Notes under the pieces: model-generated
Database searches by the model: none
Seen by the model: only the letters and a program-made list of their open reading frames with translations
Told to the model about the DNA's origin: nothing
Made by a program: the position numbers and the translations under genes
DNA from: Isoetes taiwanensis
Lineage: Eukaryota > Streptophyta > Lycopodiopsida > Isoetales > Isoetaceae
Assembly: GCA_021234155.1 (NCBI GenBank)
Contig: JAJEKV010000040.1
Span: 8,553,535-8,617,534, forward strand
Direction of reading: 5' to 3'
DNA length: 64,000 nucleotides
In this document: positions 34,401 through 46,400 of the stretch, one piece after another
Position numbering within the stretch: the stretch's first letter is position 1
Layout of the letters: every line of letters starts with the position of its first letter

Positions 34401-37400
34401 TCTCAGTAAGGTTTGTGTCCATGGGAACATACCCTAAAAGTTGGTAACCCATGGGTCCTAGGGGTATCTTCTTCAATATTGATCCCTTATGGAGTTGGTA
34501 CCCATGGATCCTAGGTGCATATGAGCGTTCAATATTGATCTGTAGAGTTGGCACGCTATGGATATATGATTAGTCATTTATCTAAATCTTATTGTTACGA
34601 ATGCTCTATTCTTCCTGCAAATTCATCAACTTATTAGAAAGTAAAATATCACAGGGTACTCGTTTTACCACCCAACCGGACCAACTAGAAGAGATATCAC
34701 CAAGTCACGCTACTCCGCAAGACTGTATAAGAACAAACTCTTTCTAGCCACCAACCACTGGTGTTATATGAACTCCTTCTAATGATATGATCAAGCAAGG
34801 AACAAGAGAAGATACTAGAAGGTAAGGCTAGGCACATCATCAACATAGGAAGAAGCAGATCTAGTTGTGCAGTCAACTTAGACCCCTATGCACCTTTCTG
34901 GGCATAACTTTCACACCGTAAGGAATCTATGGACAACCAAGCCCAATCTTGAAACTAGACTTCACGAGCTTTCCAACAAGATAAGGATCGCCAATTTCTG
35001 AGTTGTGGTTGCGGAGATATCACATCTCAAATTTGTCCTTTTATTTATAGGTAACAACACCCTTTTTTGCCTTTTTGCTTCTAAATAAAGGTCAAGGTTT
35101 ATTTTAGCTCTCTCTTTGATAATATCAAGGCTTAGACATACTGAATGGCTTTCTTACTTGATCATATCAATAAATATTGTTCCATGCAAGGCCACTCCCC
35201 CGAGCACCATCATATCACTTTTATATATAGCGCACTTGGCAAAGGTTGGGTGACTTGCAACTAAGAGGTTGCAAGTTCAAACTCTGTCTTGTAGGGGATG
35301 GCTTAGAGAGCACCATACAAAAAAAAAAATTATTGAACAGATCAAGATAGACCCAAAAATATTTTGGAAAAAATTAAAGTCCCGTGTGGGTATTAGGGAT
35401 TTTGCCCAAACAGACTTGGTGAAATGGGTAAGCTCGCTCTATACCATTACATATTGCAAGCCCATGACACATATGGGCAAATGCAATGTTCCTATTTTTG
35501 ACCTTTTAGACTTCAAGGATGCTTTAAAAAGGGTGGAGAATAACAAAGTAGCGGATACAGACGGGCTCACTGTTGAGTTACTTAAATGGGGGTGTGAAAA
35601 GCTTGTAGAATTTTGAAATTCTGCATTGTTGGATGGCTGTTCCGACAGATTGGGGACTTAGAGTAGTGCCTGTGCATAAATCAGGAGACAAAGATAATGT
35701 AAAACATTATCGCACCATTCTTGTCAATAACGTGTTTGCAAAGGTATTTGCCTCTATGATTGAGAAAGCAATTGCAGAATGGAAAGATGAAAATGAAATA
35801 AGAGCCTATGGGGATTTAGACATGAGCACTCAACTATAGACCATTTGGTCACATTGCATGTAATTAGTGAAGGAGCAAAAGGGCAGGGGAATAAAAGATA
35901 CTTTGCATTTAAAGATTTGGTCAAAACCTTTGACCGAGTGGACAGTGGAGGCCTTTGGAGCTTAGACAAGCGGTGGCCTGCCTCTATGACAAGGTCCTAA
36001 TAGACCTCTCTTTTCCATTCAATCATGATGCGGACATCGTCAATAGAATAGGTGAAACAGGAGTGCCCCTCTAATCCAGAATATTGATGTACCATCTATA
36101 TATTCTGAACCTGTATGCAGCTATGTCTCTTCCAGGGTCAATACAATCGAAGTCTTTTAACGATCTTTTTATGTCTAAAGCCCATAGTCTGGTGTCGACA
36201 CCAGCAACATAAGCCTTTCATGTGGGCTCGAGCATGTGAAATTATTAATTTGGCACCTGTAAATATTGGAATGCCACTGTCGGCATAGATCTAATATTTT
36301 TAAATTAAATTCCCCCTAAAACCCCCTTTGATTTGGGTGCATATTCACGCGGATTGACTCTGGGCATCGAGAGCTATTGAATGGGTATATTTGCCAGTTA
36401 TTTCTCGATCTAGAAAATAAATAGCATTCTCGTTTGTAGGATATGCTTGTAAAAATTTTGGTATACAGTATAACGAGGTTTGTGAAATATTATACGGTTT
36501 AAGCCAATGTACTAAACGATATTGATTTTATACGTGTATTATACGGTATTTTTGGAAGTACCAAAGAGCTCTCACTGCCTTCTGTCACCCCCTGTGCAAA
36601 TATGCACCCAAATTAACAGGGGTTTTGATGAATATAGTAGAGAATATCTGTACTGATGTTATAGACATATTTAAAATATTTTATTGATATGTTTATGTAG
36701 GATTTTATATGGCCTATCAAAACCGCTATACGAATAGAGTAGAGGTTCATTTGCTTTCTGTTTACACAATACTACTTCTAAGGACACTGTCATCTAGTGT
36801 TGTATACAGATTACCAAATTTGAAATATAGATCTACACAATATTATTCCCAAGAATATATATATGTCTATTTCACTGCCAGAATTTGGTGTTGATCTCCC
36901 AAGGCAACAATTCTCCACATCTTGTTTCTAGATATTGATATGCTTATTCGCCCTCGTCGCCCCCAATACCCCATGCGGTCGTCAGATTCACCCATCCTAC
37001 AGCTCCTATATGGCCAGCGCGTGCCGAGTGCGAATACACTTAGAAATGATTGGTCGCGTTGTATTTGTAATCAAATACCCTATGATTTGCAATGGTTGTT
37101 GATTCTATCGATACAGAGAATCGAACCTCTATAAAAGAAGAACAAAACCTTTTTAAAGTGTCCTCTAACAAACACCCCTAATACATTACGTGCTTGAGAA
37201 GGAGACATTTTCCTACTCCTTTTTTTTTTGTGATCCTGCTCCTTTTGTACATCAATGGCATAGGACCATTGTCTATCGAACCGTATTGATTTCCTTCCTT
37301 GCAATGGTTGCTAATTCCATCGATATAGAGAGTCGAAACTCTATAATAGAATTTGAAGAGTCCTCTAACCAACACACTTAACACCTTTAGGTGCTTGAGA

Positions 37401-40400
37401 AGGGAGACATCATCCTACCCTTTTTTTGTGATCTTACCCCTCTTGTGCATCAGTGGCATAAGACCATTGTCTATCCGACCGTATTCATTTTCGCCCTTGA
37501 AACCCCCCAATCATTTGCTTATTCACACTCGTCGCTCTGACACCACATGCGGTTGTCGGATTCACCCATCCTACGGCTCCCATATGGTCAGCGTGCACCC
37601 GGTGCGAATAAACTTAAAAACACATTGTATTTGTAATCAAGTACTCTACAACTCGCAATGGTTTCTATTTCTGTCAATATAGAGAGTCGAACCTCTATAA
37701 AAGAAGAACAAAACCTTTTTGAAGAGTCCTCTAACCAACACCCCTATTACCTCTACATGAAGAGAGACATTTTCCTACCCTTTTTTTGTGATCCTACTCC
37801 TCTTGTACATCAACGGACCATTGTCTATCCCATTGTATTCATTTTGCCCTTGGAACTCCCAATCATTTTTATGCTTATTGAAGCTGATCACATTCTACCA
37901 CTGACAAAATACAGCCTTAGCAATACCAAGTCTTGAAACCATTTGGTAATACCAAGCTGACTATGTGCACTTATGCATGAAGGTTAGATCACACCTTGTC
38001 TGACTGCTTGTCAGCTCAATGCATCAGTCAAAGAACCAAGTCTGCATAAGTGGCAGTTATTATTCATAAATGTTTCAAATTACACTCTGAATTTTGGACA
38101 AAACGGTTAAATGAGAAGAAATCCAACTCAAGTCCATTTAGTGGCCCCATTTTGAATCCATAACCAGAGAATGCACCTGCAAGCAAAATGTGGTGAACAT
38201 GGAAGAGAACCACATGAATGATGCTTTTGAAATTTAGACTAAACATAAATTATATATATTCATGTTGCTTTAATGACTGCCAAAACATGCTTTTGCATAC
38301 AGGCCATCAATTCCATTTGTCCAACCAATGCTCTTCTATATGTCAATAGAATATAATAGAAATAGATTGTTTAACATTCATGGAGACCAATAGGCCATGG
38401 GATCCATACAATGGGCTAGCATCACCAAACATAATGAAAACATTACAAGCACTTGTAAACTCTCTAGGCAGAACATACTAGGCCTCTGCGGAAGGATGTG
38501 GAAGGGCAATTACAACCAATAACCTTTGCCAAAAACCTTCAACCTATGTAATTACATTTGCCAATTTGCCCATGACCAGCATGAACAACTTCTGCAAGAA
38601 ACGACCATTGGCCAAAAGTCAAAGGCATGATTAACAGCTAACTTATTGAACATTTTTTTACGGTAGAAGAGTCATTTGAATTGCAACCATTACATAAATT
38701 CAAAATGGCATTCATTGAGAATTAGTAGCAAATAGTCACTGCAAGTACCAGTAGGTGTTGTTGCCACTTCAAGGAAAATTATAGCATTTATCCAACTCAT
38801 ATGATTTGGGGCATTTTGGTCCAAACTTGCTCATCCAGCTATGGCGATAGAGTATAGAACTCATTTATACTAGCATTAGCAGTTTTGAAATGAAGCTCAA
38901 AATCCAATACATTGCCTTGCAAACCTACTCGAGGAAGGACTCCATGTTATACTGCCGCTCCATGCTCTCTGCAGTCCTTCCACAAGAAATTGATGCTTTT
39001 CCAGTAGCGGCTCCTCATCCTAGTTCTTTGTTATAATCAAGAAATGTTTTTTAGGGGTGGATTGGCAAACTAAGAAAAGTAGCGAAAAAAATGGGGCAAA
39101 AAATATCGAGCAAGTAAATCCTGGAGGAAATTCGTCTGGGCTGCTGAATCTGAGGGGCCCTAACTGCACAAAGCAAGCAAGCCAAAGGGACGAGCCATCG
39201 GGGCTAAGAAGAAACGAAGAACGCACAGAAAGGCAAAAATTCAGCAGATTCAGAAAAGGTCAACTTGTTAGAACTGGGTCTCTTGGCTCGACACTGCAAC
39301 TCAGTGTCAGAGTCAGAACTAGAGTTTCATTTTGATAATGGGCCACGCCAGTGTTTGGGATTCTCATTCCAAGAAGCATGGCACTGGAGCTCCCATCTGC
39401 CAACGCCTGTGTTCATGGCCCGATTCGTAAAAAACACTTAAGAATCATTCTGCCGCATCCGCCAATAGAAGCGTGCCACGTGGCGGTGTTTCAAAACAAG
39501 AATGCAAGTAAGAATTTTTGCTGAACGACGGAGCTAATACTGCGAGCTGCTGCGACGTTTTTACTTGCATTCTTAGGATTTACCCCACATTCCGGCCCTT
39601 TTACCCTGCATTCCAAGAGTTTACCTTGCATTCTGATGGTTTTTACTGGGCATAGAATGACTCTTAAGTGTTTTCCACGTAACAAGAAAGACAATCTATT
39701 TGCCTTCCCTGGCATGTCAACAGGGCTCCGCGCTTCGCGCGTCGCCTTGTTTCCATGCCAGGGAAGGCAAGTAGATTGCTTTTCCTGTATACGGAAATAT
39801 GGCCTCATGTGTTGCCTCAATGTTTCCGCGGTTACTCAAAAAATATTGGCATTATTACGTATCAGTAAAACTTGTGCATCTCATGCACAAGTCATTTTCT
39901 GATAAAGATTTAGAACCAGGTTGGCTTTCATGGTGGCTATTAGTTGCTACAGTGTACTTAATACACCAAGGTAGAAATTAATCCTTACTTTGTAAGGAAT
40001 TCTTTTATTTTTTTGAAGAACCCGAGCCTTTATTATTCAGAGAAAGTTACAAACAAATTGAATTGAAAATAATTGAATTGAATTAAATTGGTTTTAACGT
40101 CCTCGAAGACCAATTGGTCTATGGGACTAAAAACTCAGTGGAGAAAGTGTCCGCCAATGCAACATCTAAATTATAGTCTAAGGAGGGAGAAAACGCTCAT
40201 GAGTAAGTGTGAATATGAAGGTAATGCTCCCTAATATGACTCTTCACTTCATTAGCTATTGATGAGCACCTAAATGCCTTTTCGTTGTTGGGCCTCGACA
40301 AGAATTTGTGCATCAGAACAAACATGACCTTTGAACATGAGAAGATTTCTTCCCTTCCATACAGAAGCCAGATGAAAAGCACTTTTGCCAATTGTTTCCA

Positions 40401-43400
40401 GCTAGTTGGGTAGACTGCTAATAACACCTGCTGGCTATTCAAACTACAGTGAAAGGCACCATGAAACTGCATCCAAGCACGTCTGACATGCTGATACAAG
40501 AAGAAGCAATGCTCCTTGGAAAGAATGGCTTTTAAAAGTTATGTCTTCAGTAGTTTTTCAACATAGTATGGCTTGAAAAGTTCTGTGAGCACTTTTGTTT
40601 ATCTTTCAAACTACTTTTATGCAATCAAAACTGCAAAACCATGACTGCCAGATTGAAAAATGTGACAAATTATTGGCTTTGGCGAATCAGCAAGATGAAT
40701 CCATCAAAAGATTTTGCACATGTGGCTATAACGAATCTAAAGCATGAACTCTGAAAATACGTCATTGACAAGTTGAAAAAATAGAGCCCCTAGATGGATT
40801 GATTCTTAAATCTAGGCTTTTGCAAGATAAGGTTAGGCTTATCCAACCGAATTGTTTCACATAGGTACATCAATCTCTACACTGCTGTCCAAAGCAGAAT
40901 GCATAAGATAAGATAAGATAAGGGAGTAGACTGTAATATGTGAACATAAATTTGAAGAGAAGAATGATCTTCTTTTTGCCTTGTTTGTATGTCATACAGG
41001 GAAAAAGATTGAACTTTTTAGTGATAGTGTGTTGTGGTATTTGCGCTTTTTCGCTTTTACATTTTTTTTTTTCAATCAAATGACAAGGTCTCTCATAACA
41101 CACCACAACTAGAAATCACAAACAAGATCTCACTAACAAAATTACATGTTGGAATTCCTAGGTACCTGGATGGTTGTGCTTTCTCCAACTTATCCATGCC
41201 AAGAAACATGTCCCACTTGAAAGCACTAAATGAATTGTAAGTTATTAGCTTTATCCGCATGATTTTAGGAATCTTATTTACAGTATAAAATCAAACAGGT
41301 CATTCAGGAATGGTGGATTGCATGGCACTATACCTCATCAAATTGGACACCTAAAAAACCTGACTTACTTGTATGCATCAAAGCCCAAAACACATTGGGA
41401 TAAATATTCATTTATCATATATTTTCAGGTTTTCTAATATTTATACATTCAGGGACTTGAGTTTCAATAATTTTCATGGTGAGATACCAAGCACATTGGC
41501 ATCAATGGAAGTTCTAAATATATTGTAAGTATTAATTCAAATGTATTTAGTGTGCCTAAAAATAATACTATTATACCCAGCCCTAATTTGAGAAATCGTA
41601 GTACCATGCAAAGATAGAACTGAGATCTAACTCGTTTGATCATGTATACATGTCTGAGTATTCTCCATTTTAGACATCAAAACTACATTTGTTATCTTAT
41701 ATTATTCTTTAGTGTAAAGCCATTTGCATTCTTTCTTGTTTTTTCTATGATAGGCAAGATCAAGGAGGAAAACCATAATCCTTATCTAAATTTTTGTAAA
41801 CAAAATATAGAAGTTTGCTAGAATTTTGATATTTTTCTTTTTTTCATTTTGAACAGCTGATGTGTATCATAGATTCAAACAACTTTAGTTACAAATAGAT
41901 AAAACTCATAATGTAACATACATACTATCAAACTATGCCAAAAAACCATTATGAGTGAGAATTCTAGTGTAAGGATAACACTATCCCTAGAAGGCGTTAC
42001 TAAAAGATCCTTACCAGGTGGGAGGAGAAAGATCATCAATTCTTGTATTTGACAAGAAATGCTTGCTCTACTGTATTGAATTCAATTCAATTCAATTCAA
42101 TTCAATTCCTTTTATTTCTCTGCTTTATTCAATTCATTTTCCTTAAAAAAAAAAAAAAAAAATTAAAGAAGCAATTTTGCATATGGTAGCTCTCAATTAA
42201 AGTGACAATGCCCTCGTCTATTCATTGAAGATGTTGAAGGAAAGATTGCAGCCATAAATCTCGTTGTTCTACCTATCCTAATATTGGATTAAAAAAGAAG
42301 AGAATGTATATGAGTTAATAATCAAGACGTCAAAGGTTTTATAATAACATTTAGTAAACATCTAATTTCAAAGCTTGTGCTTTAGATTTTTAGGAAATAA
42401 TAGGTTGACCGGAGAAATTCCAAGACAATTTAACAACCTTACAATGCTGAAGATTTTGTAAGTACTGGAATACAGAATAGAAGATGCATCTATAGTCAAA
42501 TGTGTTCATCTCTTTTTTTCTTGCTTCTAGGGATCTGTCATATAACCAGCTCAATGGGTCTCTTCCAACATGGCTCAACAGAAAAGGGTTGGACACGTAT
42601 GTTAACCTTACACCTCTTTAGGCGTTTTATAGCACATTCTAGATAAAAAGAGGCTATAAACCTTGCTTCTACAGGAACTTGATCTGGAACTTCTTCGATA
42701 CAAAAGAGCCCATCAGGCAAGCCTTTCTCTACGACTAAAGTTTTTTATATATTTCATGCTAAATGCTTTCTTTCCATATTTTTTTTCCTGCTAGATTTGA
42801 TTCGGCTTCATTTAATTGTCTGGATTCCATGAATCCTTGCACTAGATCAAGAAGTGGAAAAAGTATGTGAATTTTTTTGAGATACAAATGAAAGAAGATG
42901 AAAGCTTGAGTAAAATGCAAGTGATATAAATATATATGCATATAGGTGTTGGATTTAGCATCAATTGTGGCGGACCACAGCTTACCACATCTTCTATGCA
43001 CTACGATGATGATTTGTCTACCCTTGGTTTTAGCAAAGCCACAAATAGAAAGTGGGCACTTAGCAGTATTGGCAATGTGACAGACAGAAGATTTGATCAA
43101 ATTGTGACGACAACAATACAGGTTACTTCTCATGAGAATCCAAGCATTTATCAAACTGCACGAAGCTCTCCTAGTTCTTTGAGGTATTTTGGCCTTAACA
43201 TGGAGAATGGCAATTATTCTGTAGAGCTACATTTTGCAGAGATATCAATAAGCACTAATCAAACAATGTGGGAAAGCATTGGGAAGCGCATTTTTGACAT
43301 TTACATTCAGGTATCCATTTTAAATAAGTTCACTGAAATTGAATTACTATGGGGCCGATTACATATGTCTCTATTTGAGTACTTTTTGTCGTCAGTACAT

Positions 43401-46400
43401 TTCTTCACCGCATCAGTACAAGTTGTCTACAAAGTCCAACCTGATACCATGATAGCATGATGAACTACATAGTTTACATGTCTACATAGTTGCCTCTTGA
43501 TGCTACCATGATAGCACATGAACTAAGCTCTTTCAACTGTCCTAATCATATAGCATCTATTCAATGCTCCTACTATGGTTTGTAGCCATCTCAACTCCTT
43601 GATCAATAGCACATCTAGAATCACTAAATTGAATTATGACATATAGGAGCTAATTCATTGGCTTGAATCTGAAATAAAATGTCTCTTTCCTCCCCTTTTA
43701 AGTCTTGCTCCGTGCTTATTTTCCAGGGAAAAAAGATCTTTGAAGATTATGACATTTCTTCTAAAGCAAATGGATCATTCAAGGCTGTTGTAGAAAAACT
43801 CACTGTTCAAGTAACAAATGGCGCACTAGAAATTCATCTTAAATGGTCTGAAAAAGGCACATGTTGCATCCCAATATCAAAGACATTTGGACCTCTTATT
43901 TCAGCTATAGTTGTCACACCCGGTATGTATGGATCTTCTTGCTCAAAGTATTGTGACTTTAAGATAGAATAGAATAGAGTTTTTATCATCCATGGAGATC
44001 AATCGGCCTATGGGACCCAAAATGGAGGCGCAACAAACGTATTACTGTCAGGATTAAAAAACCTCCACCCCGAAGGGTTTTTTTGGGAGGGAATTGTGAT
44101 AGTAATAAGAGCACTGTCAAACTGTACATACATCTATAGGGGAAAAAATATATACATATATCAGTCGGCAAGACCCCAATCAAATACAATAAAACATTTG
44201 TGAGCATTATATGCCATTGAAATTTTTCCAATTTTCCATGGTACCTAGCTCATTACAAAATATAGAATAGGGCTAGACGCAATGTGAATTTCCAAACAAG
44301 AAATATTTGCACTTCTAGAATAGATAAATGTATCTAATGCAAATGTTAAGTTTTCAAACTTGACACGTATTAGACTTATCTAGGCATCTCAGAAGTAAAG
44401 TGGCACCCAATTATAGTATTTTTGATGAAAATGACCGTAATTTTTTTTTTTCCTGAATATCCAAATGGGAATGTGTCTTTTAGATGCATTCTAGAGGAGG
44501 ATGATAATCTTTCCATCAAAACTAATATTGCTTGAATCTGAGTTTGGAATCACAAATTTTGTTATTTTTAATACGCAACAGAAATGTAAAGATCCAGGAG
44601 ACCATAATTAGATTCCGGATTCCGGTTTTAGGTGGTTTAGCTTTGACGGGAGATATCATCCTCATCTAGAATGCATATGAAGAACACGTTCCCATTTGGA
44701 CGTCACCTAAAAGTTACAGTCATTTCCATAAAAAATACCTCTAGCATTTTAGAAATTTGGCCTTATGACTAATGAGATAAGAGTTCCCTGGTTTCTATAA
44801 GATGACGTAAAAAATGTACCTTAGATGTCCTAGAAATGTAACAAAGATTCTTTTGAGACTAATTGAGGCAAGTTATGATTCCTTTTTTACTCTTTGAGAT
44901 TCAATCATATGAGGTTATGAAGCTCCAATAGAAGAGAAGAAATGGGACACGGAATATTTGGATTAAAACTTCATAAACCAATGATTACAAAACGAACAGG
45001 TTATTAAGTCGATGTTTAGAAATATAACTTAAGCCTAACCACAACTTGCATTTTGCATAAACTCATTGCAATAGCTCCATTGGCCAAAATTACAACTGGA
45101 TGTGCATTCTTGCCTTTGCCATGCAATCCATTAATGTAAGCTGCTTTTAATTGCGATTGAAACACTTAACAATTGAACAAAGCAGTTTTTGACACCTGGA
45201 GATATAAAGAGATTGAGCACAACAGATGAGTTATCTCACACAAAGATGACTTATCTCACACTAGGATGTGTTATTCCACACTAGGATAATGGATCACCAA
45301 ATATAACCATAGTTTTACATATGAATTACCAAACAAATCAACTAGAAATGGTACTTCCTAACCTCATGTCTTTGAGACTAGACACCAGACAAATTGGCAA
45401 CTCATATGTCTTTCTCTCCCACCGCATGGTCAGTTTTAAGAATTGTAAGCCGGGATCATCATTGCCATCAGAACATAGACAATAGAATTTGCCATAAACA
45501 TGTTTTGAATCATTCAGATATGAAGTCAAATAGCTTATTGACAATGTGTCTATGTTGTTTTTACAGATTTTGGGCTATCAACTAAATCCTATGGGAAAAA
45601 AATTGGAATAAGTATAACTGCTGCGGTGGTAATGCTAATTATTATTTGCTTAATTGTTTATCTACATAGACAAAAGAAGATGATGTCAATCCATCATGAA
45701 CAAGTAAAAGAAAAAGGTGATGTTTTATAGAGCATACTTAAACACTGTGTTGAGATGGTACCTTAGACCATAATGCTTGATATTTTCAGATTTTGATTAT
45801 CTTGTCAACAAGACAAATATTAAAATATACACACACAAGGAGCTAGAAGCTGCCACTAACGGATTTCATGCAAAGAACAAGCTTGGTGAAGGTGGATTTG
45901 GTGTTGTTTATAAGGTACTTATTTAGACATCATTTCTGCATACAAATCCTTTTCAGACCACTTACCATCTCATGTGTCAGGGAACTTTAAAAGATGATAC
46001 CATAGTGGCCATCAAACTACTATCATCTAAGTCAACTCAACAAGGATTTATAAATGAAGTATCTGTTCTATCATCAATAAAACACCGTAACTTAGTAAAG
46101 CTACTTGGATGCTGCTTTGAAGGGGACTACAGAATATTGGTATTAGAATATCTTAAGAATGGCAATCTTCAAGACGCTTTGCTAGGTAAAATCTATAATC
46201 TCATGAATTATAACATTATTTTCTTTCAACAAATGAGCTTGCCGCTTTACAGGTCCACCTGAGTCTAGGTTGAATATGGACTGGTCAACAAGAATGAACA
46301 TATGTCTGGAAATTGCCAAAGGTATTGCATATCTTCATGAAGAATCATCACCGAGGATAATTCATCGGGATATCAAGGCTAGCAGTATTCTCTTAGATAA

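Larger units (their letters stand above)
31255..35857 (+). repeat. Segmental duplication, copy B
   Basis: Partner of 25477-29235, in the same orientation. It is longer because of a solo LTR (34593-35217), a LINE 3' tail (33181-33227), a 75-bp tandem duplication (33692-33822) and a short extra stretch in the LINE fragment. Confidence 0.88.

Noticed and set aside
42394-42457. Exon 13 of the receptor kinase starting after the TTTTTAG at 42393
   Set aside because: That acceptor gives an immediate in-frame TAA; the upstream CTTTAG acceptor (start 42386) gives an open LRR with the family's 72-bp length.
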